DNA of 64,000 bases from positions 39,993,341 to 40,057,340 of the forward strand of contig NC_081844.1 in assembly GCF_963259705.1 (NCBI RefSeq), written 5' to 3'. The number at the start of each line of letters is the position of its first letter. Position 1 is the first letter of the stretch. Shown here piece after piece: positions 46,909-59,949 of the stretch. Source of the stretch: Myotis daubentonii. Its lineage: Eukaryota; Chordata; Mammalia; Chiroptera; Vespertilionidae. The notes under the pieces are model-generated. The model had not been told where the DNA came from and searched no databases. It worked only from the letters and a program-made list of their open reading frames with translations. Made by a program: the position numbers and the translations under genes.

Positions 46909-47170
46909 CAGAGAGGAGTGGAGAGGGAGAAAGAGATAGAAACATTAATGATAAGAAAGAGAATCACTGATGGGCTGCCTGCTGCATGTCCCACACTGGG
47001 GATTGGGGGTTGTGCCCGGACCTGGAATTGTGACCTCCTGGTTCATAGGTCAATGCTCAACTACTGAGCCACGCTGGCTGGGCAGGGTGTTTTCAACTTT
47101 TAATGTGGCTGCTACAATTTAATTTATATATGTGACTTGCATTTATTTTTTCTTTTAATAGCACTAGAAT
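46640..47170 (+). mobile_element. Old DNA-transposon remnant split by a Ves SINE
   Basis: Left: cacatgtggctactgagcac and ttgaaatgtggcaagtccaa; right, after the SINE: cttttaatgtggctgctaca. This is the familiar 'acatgtggctactgagcact' medium repeat; family name not assigned. Confidence 0.55.
46829..47084 (-). mobile_element. Ves SINE with (TA)n(GA)n tail
   Basis: Reverse orientation; the tail side is (TA)n at 46834-46873 followed by (GA)n to 46904, then gagaggagtggagaggga and finally ctactgagccacgctggctg. Flanked by gggtgtttt at 46820-46828 and 47085-47093. Confidence 0.93.
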
Positions 47171-47549
47171 TGAGTTTCAGTAAAGAATATTCTACAGAAA
47201 ACATTAATTTTTTTAACATTTTAATTTTTTGCTGAAGAATCAAAAAAAGTATGTGGCTCACAGAACCAATATAAAAGAAAAAAGAAACAGTGTGATTTTC
47301 TGCTCTCGGTGGCTTCTGATAGAATTTGTGCAAAGGTGACTACTTCTCATTTTGCTCTAAGTATGTTTACGAAAGAGTCAATGAAGGTGAGTTTCCTACG
47401 GCTGAAATTCTATCCACCTCAAACACAGGCTCCGTGCCCACAGAAACTCCAAAGCATAGGTTTCCTGGCATCCTTCCTGCCAGGAAACAGCACTCATTCT
47501 TCTGGCTGGAGCGAGTCGTGTTCATGCTGCAATGTTTCTGTGTACGTAT

Positions 47550-47700
47550 AATTCAGTAAGTATTTCTTGAATTGCTAGGTGCTCAGCTCTGCCTGAGAAC
47601 AGAGGTCAGGAACTTTCTGTGCTCACACCCTGGAAAGGAAGGCCAAGGAAGGGTTGGCAGATGGGGCGGGGAAGGAACCTGCCAAAAAGGCCTCAAGGTC
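47550..47700 (+). mobile_element. Possible L2 fragment
   Basis: The phrase ttcagtaagtatttcttgaa followed by ttgctaggtgctcagctctg resembles the L2 'attgagcacctactatgtgcc' segment; weak. Confidence 0.35.
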
Positions 47701-48149
47701 ATCTACGATTCCTGAGTGAGGCAGTGATGGAGGCTGGGGGAGATTGCCAGAGATAGGGAGAGCAGAATAGGTGCCCGGAGGTACTGGCAGGTGCCAGGTG
47801 GTGGAAGCACACGCCTGCAGTGTTGATAGTGAAATCAGGCTAAGTAACTGCTTTTCTTTTGGCTCCACGTTACTACACAGAAATGCCAGTGAAGGTGCAT
47901 GTTCACAACATCAGAGAGAGTTTGAGTTATTGGCAATGTACTGTATTTCTCAATCCTACCCTTGGGAGTGAGTGAAAACAAAATCGAGATGGGACAGGGA
48001 ACCAGTGTAACAGGGAAATTCTACTTCTCCCGCCCAGCTGGAAAAAATGACTGAGGAAGAGCGAAGACATGGGCTGACCTACTTCAACCTCATTCAAAAT
48101 GTACAATAATACAGGACACTTTGTTTCCTGCTGAAGGGAAGAGAGAACA

Positions 48150-48905
48150 CAACATCAGCTAAGAATATTTGGAAAAAGAAGAGCAATGAAGAGTGATGAG
48201 GGAGAGACTTGCCTTCTAGGTATTAAAAATAAATTCTGAAGTCACAACAACTAAGTTTGCCATCAGTGTAGACAGGTGACAGGTTAATGAAACAAAGTTC
48301 AGAAACAGACACAAATATATGTAAGAATTTAGTATTTAATAAAAGGTAGTACCCTGAAACTTTGGATTATTTAATAAACTAGAGGCCCGGTGCACAAATT
48401 CACGTATGGTGAGGTCTCTCGGCCTGGCTGGCAATCGGAGCCAATCGGGGCCGTCTTGCCCAGTCCGGGGAGGAGGGACCACAGGAGGTTGGCTGGCCAT
48501 GGGAGATTGGCTGTGGGAGCACACTGACCACCAGGGGGCAGCTCCTGCATTGAGCGTCTGTCCCCTGGTGGTCAGTGCACGCCATAGCGACCAGTCGACT
48601 GGTTGTTCGGTCGACTGGTAGTAAAAGTTGCTTAGGCTTTTATATATATAGATTATATTGGAGCAATTGGCTAACCATGCGGACAAAAGACAGATCTCTA
48701 AACTATTCCACCTACCAAAATACATTTTGGAAATTAACAAAGACTTAAATGCAAGAAAGAATTAATGGAAGTGCTGAAAGAAAACAATCTTAAATTGAAG
48801 AAGGACTTTCTAAACATGGCATCAAAGGTAGAAAGCAAAACATCATTTGTAGGTTTGATTGCAGAAAAAAAAGTTTTAATTACATACTTGCAAAGCCACC
48901 ATAAA
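48150..48905 (+). mobile_element. Old L1/HAL1-related remnant split by a Helitron
   Basis: Left of the Helitron: gtagacaggtgacaggttaa; right: tggctaaccatgcggacaaa, ctaaactattccacctacca and gacttaaatgcaagaaagaa follow L1 ORF2 order. The Helitron occupies 48379-48652. Confidence 0.55.
48379..48652 (-). mobile_element. HeliBat Helitron (274 bp)
   Basis: On the minus strand it starts TCTATATATATAAAAGCC and ends GGGCCTCTAG, inserted between A and T. It contains a long imperfect stem, cactgaccaccagggggcag against ctgtcccctggtggtcagtg, and the gtcgactggt/accagtcgac motif. No coding capacity. Confidence 0.95.
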
Positions 48906-49449
48906 GTTCAGTCCCAGATGGCAGGCTGGGCACAGCTGCCTCTCATCTTCCTGAGAACCCACTTAAAAGACAGGGAGGAAAACCGGAAATAGAGGAGAGA
49001 AAGGCAGAGGGCAGGAAGGAGTCTTCCTGGAAGATAGGAAGCAGATAAGAGCTGGCTGAAAGGTGAGCCAGGCTGAAAAGAGAGGCAGCGGGGATGGGTG
49101 TTGGTGCTGTGTAGACTAGAGAGGAGAGGGAAACTTCTGGAAAAGCTCTGAACTCAAGAGTTTCTAGGTGCAGGGCAAGAGAGAGAAGGGAAGCAGAAAA
49201 GGTAGAGGTGCTAATATTCTTATTTATATGGGGAGTCGAGAGATGTTGTTGAATGGTAATGAAATAAAGGATCAGGTGCATTATTTCATCATAAAGGCAA
49301 ATAAAAGAACTTTTGAACAATTTCAACTACTAGTTGAGTGATGAGTGAATAGAAAAGGGTAGGCGAAATTTGCACCTTTTATATCAAGGAGTAAATAGGA
49401 ATATTCTATTGTTAAATCAATAGGAAGAATTGTGCATTTACAGCACACA

Positions 49450-49960
49450 CTGTAGTTTTTAATGTTTAGTTTTTAAAATATTTAATCATGAATATTTTTA
49501 TTCTAAAATACCATGAATAAAAGATAAAACACTGGGGAAAATATTTGTAATGTATATGGCAACCCAAGTGCCCCATCCATCCTCCCAAAATTTTCTTATA
49601 ATTTGGTAAGAAAAAATAAACACATCTATGAAAAGAAATAGGGAAAAACATTAACAGTCGATTTACAAAATAATATTCAACTGGTCAACAAGTAAATTAA
49701 AAAGACGCTCAACTTCACTAGTAATTTAAAATATGAATTAAAAACAATGAGATTTTATTTCTTTACCTATAAAATTAACAACATCTGAAATGATAATATC
49801 CAGTATTGGTGAGGTTTCCAGTTACTGGTAGAAGAGTAAACTTATGTAAACTCTCTAAAAAACAAATGAATTATTAGAATTTTACATACCCTTTGACCCA
49901 ACAATTAAAAATTCTACAAATAATTAAAATCCTAAGGAAATCACGAGGGGATGGAGAGAA
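49450..49960 (+). mobile_element. Old L1 remnant
   Basis: Contains cctttgacccaacaattaaa and taaaatcctaaggaaatca, late ORF2 text, preceded by AT-rich L1-like sequence. Highly decayed. Confidence 0.5.
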
Positions 49961-50305
49961 GTCAGTGGTTTCCGACTTCTGTAATGTCTGCTACGGGCTG
50001 GACCCACAATGACCCGTCCTTCTCTTTCAGATAATCTCACTCACCCTGGATGAATGAGTAGCTTTCTTTAGTACCAGGCCACATTCCCGACACTGCGGAC
50101 AGACCAGGAAAAGCCCTTTAAATAATGTTTGCTTCTCAAGTTTTCAGAAATACAGAAGTGTTACCCTTTGCCCCAAAATCCACAAAAACACCAGAAAAAA
50201 CAACAACAATTAGTATCATACAGTACCAAGGTTGCTATGAAATAGCAATAATCATGGTAAGAAAGAAGAAAAATCAATGACTATTATGAACTTGATAAAG
50301 ATAGG

Positions 50306-50320
50306 GTGTGTGTGTGTGTG
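50306..50320. repeat. Short (GT)n run
   Basis: About seven GT units close to the 5' edge of the L1 fragment. Confidence 0.9.
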
Positions 50321-50341
50321 TATGTTTAAGAAAGCTTAACT

Positions 50342-51844
50342 AAAGAGGTAAAAGACCTCTACTCAGAAAACTACAGGACGTTGAAAAAAGATATAGAGGA
50401 AGACATAAACAGATGGAAGAACATACCGTGTTCATGGATTGGTAGAATCAACATCATTAAAATGTCCATACTACCCAAAGCAATCTATAAATTCAACGCA
50501 CTTCCCATTAAAATACCAATGGCATACTTCAGAGATCTAGAACGAACTTTCCAAAAATTCATCTGGAATAAAAAAAGACCCCGAATAGCTGCAGCAATCC
50601 TGAAAAAGAACAAAGTAGGTGGGATCTCAATACCAGATATCAAGTTGTATTACAAAGCCACTGTTCTCAAAACTGCCTGGTACTGGCACAAGAATAGGCA
50701 TATAGATCAATGGAATAGAATAGAGAGCCCAGAAATCGGCCCGAACCAATATGCTCAATTAATATTTGACAAAGGAGGCAAGAACATACAATGGAGCCAA
50801 GATAGTCTCTTCAATAAATGGTGTTGGGAAAATTGGACAGATATATGCAAGAAAATGAAACTAGACCACCAACTTACACCATACACAAAAATAAACTCAA
50901 AATGGATAAAGGACTTAAATGTATGACAGGAAACCATAAAAATTCTAGAAGAATCCAAAGGCAACAAAATCTCAGACATATGCCGAAGCAATTTCTTCAC
51001 TGATATAGCTCCTAGGGCACTTGAAACTAAAGAAAAAATGAACAAATGGGACTACATCAAAATAAAAAGCTTCTGCACAGCAAAAGAAACCATCAACAAA
51101 ACAACGAGAAAACCCACTGTGTGGGAAAACATATTTGCCAATGACATATCTGATAAGGGCCTAATCTCCAAAATTTATAGGGAACTCATACAACTTAACA
51201 AAAGGAAGATAAACAATCCAATCAAAAAATGGGCAAAGGACCTAAATAGACACCTTTCAAAAGAGGACATTCAGAAAGCCAAGAGACATATGAAAACATG
51301 CTCAAAGTCACTAATCATCCGAGAGATGCAAATCAAAACAGCAATGAGGTACCATCTCACACCTGTCAGACTGGCTATCATCAACAAATCAACAAACGAC
51401 AAGTGCTGGAGAGGATGTGGAGAAAAAGGAACACTTGTGCACTGCTGGTGGGAATGCAGACTGGTGCAGCCACTATGGAAGACAGTATGGAGTTTCCTTA
51501 AAAAACTGAAAATGGAACTCCCATTTGACCCTGTGATCCCACTTCTAGGAATATATCCCAAGAAACCAGAAACACCAATCAGAAAGGATATATGCACCCC
51601 TATGTTCATAGCAGCACAATTCACCATAGCTAAGATCTGGAAACAGCCTAAGTGCCCATCAGTAGATGAATGGATTAGAAAACTGTGGTACATCTACACG
51701 ATGGAATACTATGCTGCTCTAAAAAGGAAGGAACTCTTACCATTTGCAACAGCATGGATGGAACTGGAGAGCATTATGCTAAGTGAAATAAGCCAGTCAA
51801 TAAAGGAAAAATACCACATGATCTCACTCATTCATGGACAATAG
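50342..51844 (+). pseudogene. L1 ORF2 C-terminal part, one nonsense codon
   Basis: About 500 codons in one frame, covering the end of the reverse transcriptase region and the C-terminal domain ([20 protein letters not shown] early; [12 protein letters not shown] and [18 protein letters not shown] late, including the Cys-rich segment). The two long frames are in the same phase and separated only by TGA at 50924-50926, where an Arg codon (CGA) is expected, a CpG-to-TpG decay change. The endonuclease and RT catalytic motifs are absent through truncation, so it is inactive. Confidence 0.9.
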
Positions 51845-52140
51845 AGACCATTATAAACTTTTGAACAATAATAGATACAGAGGCAGAGCTGCCTCAAACA
51901 GATTGTCAAATTGCAGCGGGAAGGCAGGGGAGGGTTGGGGGGCAGGAGGTAGGGGGGTAAGAGATCAACTAAAGGACTTGTATGCATGCATATAAGCATA
52001 ACCAATGGACATAAGACACTGGGTGATAGGGGAGGCTAGGGGACTGTCTAGGGCAGGGGGATAAAATGGATACATATGTAATACCCTTTGTAATACTTTA
52101 AGCAATAATAAATAAATAAATAAATAAATAAATAATAAAA
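50342..52140 (+). mobile_element. 5'-truncated L1 LINE, relatively young
   Basis: It runs from late ORF2 through the 3'UTR (ggacttgtatgcatgcatat, aagcataaccaatggacata, acatatgtaataccc) to an (aaat)n tail at 52108-52140. About 3.5-4 kb of a full L1 is missing at the 5' side. I found no convincing target duplication; aagaaagc/aaaaaagc is too weak. Confidence 0.93.
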
Positions 52141-52229
52141 AAGCAATGTCAGCAATCACTGTAGAGTAAATTTGGCAATTTCTATTGATCATTTATCTAC
52201 CTATTTAATCTATCACAAATATACCAGTT

Positions 52230-52760
52230 CTTCTATCCTGAAATTCTGTATTTAGAAATTTATTTTGCAACTTTATTTCAATGATTTTGCAAAGATTTAT
52301 GAACAAAGATATTTACTGCAGCATTATTTATAATGACAAAATATTAAAAACAACTCAAATGCCCATGGATATAGAGCTATGCAGATAGGTCAAGACAAAG
52401 CTATGCAGAACTTAAAAAGTACAAGGCAACTCTATTTGGACTGATATGGAATACTCATTGAGATTTATTATTTAAAATATTTATATTTTATAATAATATA
52501 TAATCTATACAATCTGTCAGTTTAAATTTATAAGTGCATACACAGTATATGCACTTATAAACTTATATCTCTGGAAGAAAACATCAGAAATTGACCAAAA
52601 AAGTTTGCCTATGAGTTGGGATTAAATAGATCAACTAGTGGTTGGGGTGGGTGGGATACTTAACTTTCATTGAATTTCATTTTATGACTTTTAAATATAC
52701 ATGTATATTGAATAATCATGTTAAAAGCTAATACGCATCTAAAAATATTGTTTACACTGA
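52230..52760 (+). mobile_element. Very old L1 3' remnant
   Basis: Contains tttactgcagcattatttat, aatgacaaaatattaaaaac and ctcaaatgcccatggatata, then UTR-like AT-rich DNA. A perfect hairpin is embedded at 52527-52561. Confidence 0.5.
52527..52561. repeat. Perfect 14-bp inverted repeat, 7-base loop
   Basis: tttataagtgcata at 52527-52540 pairs fully with tatgcacttataaa at 52548-52561; loop cacagta. Confidence 0.95.
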
Positions 52761-53970
52761 AAATAATAAAGAAGAAAATCAATGTTGATGAGCAAAAAAA
52801 AGATTAAAAAGGATAATAAGCATGCTAGTGAAAATAAAGCCTAGTCAAAGAACACAAATGCTTTTAAGCTGCAAGTATTTAGTGCTAACATTTAAAAATA
52901 TTACTGAGAAGACTGCAATGTGGTAAAGATCACTATTTGCATAAATGTTGTTGTGGCAAAAGAATTGGAAAGTACATACTTGTCAGCAGCAATTAGAAAA
53001 AAAAATGAAAAAAAATAAAAAAATAAATAAAAAAAAGAAAGATTCTTCATCTCCTAGAAGATCAGGCATTCATTTACAATAAAACTGTCACTTTCCTCAA
53101 AATTTCAAAAGTTACTAAGAGACATAGAAGCATGAAAATTCTCTACCTTCCTATTAAGGAAAGGCCACACAATGGCATCCTAACGAGAGTCGTTAAAAAG
53201 ATGTTTGTGGGGTTCTGGACGTCCTGGCTGAAGCGGTGCTAAGCACCCCAAGCCAATTAACATGGAAAGTTGTAGGACACCATCAGTAATTACTAGGAAA
53301 AGGGTGCTTTTTCTAATGTCCTCTTTGATATTACTTGCTGGTCATATGCCTGAATGGGAGTTGGCAATTTCACTAAGTTAATACAATGGTAGACTGAATC
53401 CTATAGACTGAAAATGAGTTTCTAGTTTGGCTCAGTATAGAAATAGAATATAACCCAGTTCTCTTTGCTCAAAATAGATTGCATTCTAGTCATACAAATA
53501 GCTGTGCACTCATTCAAAGCACTTAAATTTTTTTCTTTTTATCTGGATTCCACAAGGTGCATTGGGAACAGCAACTACTTTGCAATTAATCATACATGGG
53601 TTTATATTAATATTTTCCTCTTCCATTTTCTACCCGTGTGACTGGCTAAATGTGTAAAGAATTAATTCATTAATTTAATAATCCTAGCTTATACTGGAAA
53701 GGATATGAGGTGGTCTATCTAAAAACATATTGCAAAAATAAAAAATTTTAAATATTAGGCAGAAAAGAGAAATGAAGACAGGAAAATTGGGGAAAAGAAG
53801 ATATGCACAAAATTCTTTCTTATAGGTATTATATAGTTACTAAGAGTAAGTAAAAAATTTGGCTCTGAACTTTAAAGACAATAAAATGATGTCAAAACTA
53901 TAATTTATAAAACAATTAGGCAACATACTTATTCTGAACAAATTTATTTGAGGTGAGTAGTATCAGATCT

Positions 53971-54190
53971 CTTTTAAAAAAATATTTTTAAAATTTATTT
54001 CAGAGAGAAAAGCAGAGGGAGAGAGAGATAGACACATCAATGATAAGAGAGAATCAGTGATCAGCCCCTTCCTGCATGTCCCCACTGGGGATTGAGCCCA
54101 CAATCCAGGCATGTGCCCTGACTGGGAATCTAACCATGACTTCCTGGTTCATAGGTTGATGCTCAACCACCGAGCCACGCCGGTCGGGCA
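53971..54190 (-). mobile_element. Ves SINE
   Basis: Reverse orientation, aatttatttcagagagaaaa to gctcaaccaccgagccacgc. The flanking duplication is degenerate. Confidence 0.9.
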
Positions 54191-56329
54191 CTATCACTGA
54201 TCTTGAAGGTTTATTGTAAGAATTAAATCCTCTATGAAATTCCTAGCACACAGTAGCTGTCCCATGTTCTTTTCTCCCCTTTCTCTTAAGCTTTTCTGTG
54301 CTACATCTCTATTTTAAGCTGAGGCTCAAAAGTGATATTTGAGAAATGCTACTCTAATCCTTTTCTCATCAGAACATTAATTTTATCCCACTGAAATTAA
54401 AAGCAACATTCAACACACTCTATGATATAAAATTATAGGATTATAGAATCTTTGTACAAAAAAAAAGAAATAACTATACCCTGCAAAATAATTTCCTTCA
54501 GCATCCTTTATGAGAACACATTCACCTCCCACTCCTTAGCATACTCTAATGACCAGATAGGCATAAATTAAAAAAGAATAATAAAATTGCTACTAGCAAG
54601 TTGTGGAGAATGTATTCAAGTAACTAGAATAATAGTCTTGCATATAGAATCCTAAAATAATATGTAGGAAGTTGTCAACTCTCCATTAGTGTGTAATTAG
54701 GATTCCCCAGGATAATATGTCAAGCGAGTTCATCATTTAAAAAAAAACATTTAAGTGTAGAAACCTATAGATTTTGGAAAGCAGTATCCAAGAACAAAGG
54801 GGTCTTCGAACATGGCAGCACATATGACACATAAAGATAACTGAAAACAATTTTAAGACAAATGAATTTGAGTGGCTTTCTTTCTGCCTTAAATCATCAA
54901 GGGGAAATCTGGTTTCCTGTAATGGAAAGACCTGACATGACATTTCATTCTCTTGGCATGAAACTGTCATGTTACAAAAGGTGAGTGACTTTCAATAGAA
55001 TGCAATTAGGTTAATTCCAAAGGGCTGCTTCAAAAGTTAGATATATAATTGGTTAGCTAAATGGCGTCCTCATGTACAAATAGAATTTTTATAATTTCTT
55101 CAGCTTTATAAAAATCTCTCACTTATTTAAATGGTTAGGAAATGAGTTCTTCGGGTTTTCAGTGTTTGCAGCAACTGAGACTTTTCTATTCTATAAGTAG
55201 ATTACCAATTTTCTAAGACTTAGAAATCCATAAAATGTGAAAACTGTTCCAGGTTAATTTTAGCATTTGTTGATTGCAAGAAACATGGTATATCCTTTAG
55301 TGCCTCACAGTCACTTAGGATAATCCGTTATTATTTCAGAACTATGATTCTCATCTAACCGAATCCTGCCGGCAAATGGCTAATTGCAGATTCTGATTTG
55401 GTCCACCCTATCCTCAACCTTAGTAGCACCTCTCTCCCTGCTCAAAATAGAAGATAACCAGATTTAAGACATAAATTCTCAAGAACTAATTTTTTTAATT
55501 GAAAAAATGAACGTGGGTAAAAAACAGGTGAAGCAAGTTTACTCTCCTTTGCTGGGTAAGGATAGTGCCTACAGGGTGGGTGATGATGTATCAGACTCTC
55601 ACGGGAAAGTCTGGGCCCCAATAGGAGGGACTGAAGGCATCTGGGCTGTGCTATGGTACTAGGCGGTCTTCTGTGAAGAAGATGATGATGGTATGACCAT
55701 CACCTCTGAGCCCCTCACAGGAGGACATTCTGAGAAGGGCCACAGAGAGATGTATCTACTCTGAGCAATGCTGTGAACACTCCTTTAAGAAGTGGTCTTC
55801 TCCCCAAGTGCTATTCACTAAAGAAACAGGTTCAGTAATGTCACTGAAGCAAGTGAACAGCAGTGTTAGGAAGAGTATTCAGGGCTGAAAGGCTGAGTAC
55901 TGTTAACTGATAAACTTCCCACCTTCCCTGAGTAAACTAAGTAAGACTCCCCCGCTTTTCACATTTTTATGATTCTAAAAACTTAACCAAAAAAAAGGAG
56001 AGAGCTTTTCCTTTAGATATTTTTTTTTTCTGAATTAAGAGGACAGATAATAATAGCCAAATGCAAGAAGAAATATTTTACTCTCAACTAAAAGTGTTGG
56101 CTTGTATAGGCCACTTCTCTTCATTGTATTATATTCCACAGTTGTGATGTTATGGAAATTCAGGTTTTTAAGTTAGGTGTATATTGCTGGAGACTTCTCA
56201 CTTTCCTCATTTCCTTCCTCAAATGCAGAGGCCTTGGCTCCAGCTACACCAACCCGCATCTGCTTCCTCCTTCCCCCTAACCACTCCCCAGAATGCAACA
56301 GGGTGAGGGAGGTCAAGAATTAACCTGTA
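54191..56329. other. Repeat-poor AT-rich intron
   Basis: No transposon recognised over 2.1 kb; no exon signature. Confidence 0.6.
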
Positions 56330-56530
56330 AACCATGCACTAAGCTCCATTTAATCCTTTCAGCATCCCTGTGAAGGTAGTACTATCTCCACTTTACAGAT
56401 CAGGGGAGGGTGAGGCTCTGGAAGATTAGTTAATATGCTCCAAATCACCTGGGAGCTACTGCAAGAGGGTGGATCCGGGCTCAGATTCAGCGTCTTTTGG
56501 CTCCAAAGCCTAGCCACTTCCCACCATTGT
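56330..56530 (+). mobile_element. MIR SINE remnant
   Basis: Contains ttaatcctttcagcatccct, ctttacagatcaggggaggg and gctcagattcagcgtctttt with tccaaagcctag. Confidence 0.75.
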
Positions 56531-59500
56531 GCACTCCACTTCTTCACCTCCACCTTCTCTGCAATCAGAGCCAGGACATCCCTGAGTCTGGGCTTTGGGA
56601 TGACCCCAAGTGAGGCGGGGCTAGCCAAGACCGAGCAGAGCAGAGGAGAGCACACCTCCCCCTTGCCTACACTGCTGCTGGTACAATTCCCAGCCAAGAA
56701 GCAACTATGGTGAGAGCATTTGTTCTTTTTTTTTTTTTTTTTTTTTAATATTCGAGAACACTAGGTACTACGGAATCTAAGCTCAAAACAAAGTAAGAAC
56801 ATCTGATGACTAGTAGCATAATAATTTTTCATCCCTTTACAGGAAAGATTTGAGAAAGAAGAGAAAGACCATTTTCTGAATTAAGCTGATTAGGAAATGA
56901 ACTATTTGTATCATGCATGTGTGGTCCAGAATTTATCAAAACCGTTCCTAGGCTCTATTTTTTCCTCATATACATGACATTTCTTTACTGTTCTAAGAGA
57001 AAAATGTTATAATAGCCTTCGGATGCAATATAAATTTCTTAAAGCTTTAGTTATAGAGATTTTTCATAGCAGTATTATTTTGTTTAAGACAGGAATAAAA
57101 TTTCAGTGATAAGAGTTTGAAATTCTTTTTTTTTCAGAACTTGCAAAAAAAATAAAAAGCATTCATGGAATTAGAGCCCTACTACTTGTATCCTGGACAA
57201 TATCGGAATGACAGTTCCTTCTGCAAAAACAACAAAAAAAAGATGACCTAAAAATTTCACCTTCTCTGAAACATAAATACCTCTCAAATGTACCTGTAGA
57301 TGTCTGGGCAAAGAACCCAGCTTTAATATACATCCATCTTGATATTTAAACAACAGGAATGAATAAAGAGAACGTTAGAAAGCAAAGCAAAGTCCACAAT
57401 ATGGAATGGGCTCTGAGGCTAAGCCATTATTACACTATTGCGCCATAATCATCAAACTAAATTTGTTTTCATGACAACCAAACAACAATCTTCATATTAC
57501 CAACAAACAGTGCCCATGTCTGCTCCAAATTCCAAGTTCTTTTTAAAAGGTTATGTGCAACACTTACAATGCTTTCATTTTAAACAACTTTAATGCATTC
57601 CAACTTCAGATTCTCTCTATTAAAATGTGAACTAGGAAACTGTAATTAAGTTCTATGTAACTTAATGTGATGCACTGTCCAAGAGTTAATTTTGCCCTAT
57701 TAATTATGGAATTGTCAAATTACTATAAATATCTCATTCATGTCAGAAAGCAAGTAAAGTAAGCAGTTGGGGTTATTATTTATTTCCATATTAACTTGAA
57801 GACAGCTACTCTTGGCACATTTTAGTTTGGGGTTTAAATTAAAATGTCAACAGAAGCTACATGGTGATGTGTATTCTTTTCCCTCGATACTAAATCCCAC
57901 ATGACATTTTTCAAAGCTTCACTGGAATCCATGCCAGATCTAGTGTCTACTGTCTAAGAGGCTACACATATGAGTAAACCAAGGGGAAGTTCCTTTCCCT
58001 ACTTCATCCAAGTCATCAACTTATTTGCATAGCTGTGTAAGAGGAACAACATTCATCGTAAGCATGGGACAAAACAAATTCTTAACAGTAATTACAGATT
58101 GTGCAAGAGATTAATCGGGGTAAGGACAACTATGCTCCTACATTGAGAAATTATCTACAGGATCTGGTGTTCCTAGGGAAGAAAACAGGTTTCCGAGTTA
58201 CACTCAGATATTGAAGGCGCAGGGAAGTGTACAGGGTGGTTATGTGCCACTTGTGTTTCTTTGCAGAACGATCCCAAGATCCTGGAGAAGTTACCAAGTT
58301 TACTCCAGTGAAGATGGAGAACCAACTTAAGCATTTCAAGGTCTTTGGGAAGGGACAGCCATTAGGTCCAGAGAACTGTCCCAAATGGGAAACACTTCAA
58401 AGTTAGCCTCGGACTACAGCCAGTCACTCAGATTTCCTTCAGTTTTTCGAAGATTGCTCTGCCTATCCCTTTTATAGTAGTTTTTCTTTTTTAATGAATC
58501 ACAGACACTAGGAATAAATAAATTCAAGAAAGCCTCAAGGAAATTTATGAATGATAATTTCAGAATGGGTTTTGAAAGAAAAATCTAAGCTGCATCCCTC
58601 ATCTACGAGGATGAAAGAATGGAAGTCACGCTCTCTTGCATAAAAATAGCTGTGGTATGGGTATAAGACAGAATCCAAGACTGGGCTGACCACTATTCTC
58701 TCATAGAACAGTCTAACTCTAAACCTTCCAACACGAACTTTCCAAAGGAAAACCTTATGTCCAGTACTGTACTGTGTAGGGTAGTAAACTATTATCTCTC
58801 AACTCCATACCCACCCTTCTATATTCTGCTCTACAGTCTGGAACTCTGCAGACATTTCTTCTTTAGGCTTCACCAACAAGGGCTTCTAGAAGGAGACAGG
58901 CTGGCAAAAGAGATCTATGTTCTTTGCTTGCTGTCAAAGTCAAGACACTTCACCATGGCAGTTGGAATGGTTCTAGTGTCTAGCACTTATCCAACCCAGC
59001 TCCATCCTCCAAACAGCCTCATTACATTCTAGAGAGCAATAGGAAACTGGCCAGGGCCTTCCAAGACCATCCCTAGAGATCTGAACCCCAACTTGCAAGG
59101 CCCTTCCTGTAAGCTTCTAAATTCTGATAATCCCAACTTCTTTATTTTCCCACCCCCGCCACCCTAGGGGTGGTAGCTTTTTTTGCAATCACTATCTGTG
59201 TTTCCTCAGTATTCCCATTTTGTTTTTTCAATTCTCCAATACACTGTGCCCACTGTAAGACCTACCTCTTAATGCTGCTATGGGAATCCAAACTTTTGCT
59301 ACCTCCTCCAATGACCCATAACCCTTTCCATGGTTTCTTGACTATCAGCAGTAAAGGGGCCTGAGAATGACTTGGTGATACCACATCTTCACCAACCCTG
59401 AGAAGTCCATACCTCCTCTACTTCTGAGAGTGGATGAAGCATCTGATGCAGGAAGTAGGGATTGTTCCAGTTGGTAGAAAAAAAAAGACAAGAAACCACT

Positions 59501-59949
59501 GATTCTATTCACACCAAATAAACAAAAGTGGAAGAATTTTAATAATCTGTCATAATTCCAAGGGATATAAATTTACTGAACACCAATATTAGAAAGCATT
59601 GCTTGTTGATAATGGGTACATACAAGAAACTCAAAACCTGGTCCTGTTGATGTGAGCTTAGCAAACAAGTCTGAAACGAGTTTTGGAATCAACAGTTAAT
59701 CAAGTAATAAAAAAATAAATTTTATATTTGGGTGAGAAGACCAAACCTACACCAGATACCAAGAACATGATGACCTTTTTAGAGAAGAAAAAGTTAGGTG
59801 GAACTAAAATTTGAGCTAATATGACTTTTGACCTTTGCTTTTACTTTATCACTAAAAAATAATGCTATTTATTACCTTAGGGCAAAGACTACTATTCTTC
59901 CAAATATCCTTTCTCTCTTTCTCGCTAATCACCTCTTAACCACCAATTT
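56531..59949. other. Repeat-poor intron, 3.4 kb
   Basis: The longest stretch here without any recognised transposon. It holds only a T-run at 56727-56746 and AT-rich unique-looking DNA; no exon identified. Confidence 0.6.
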
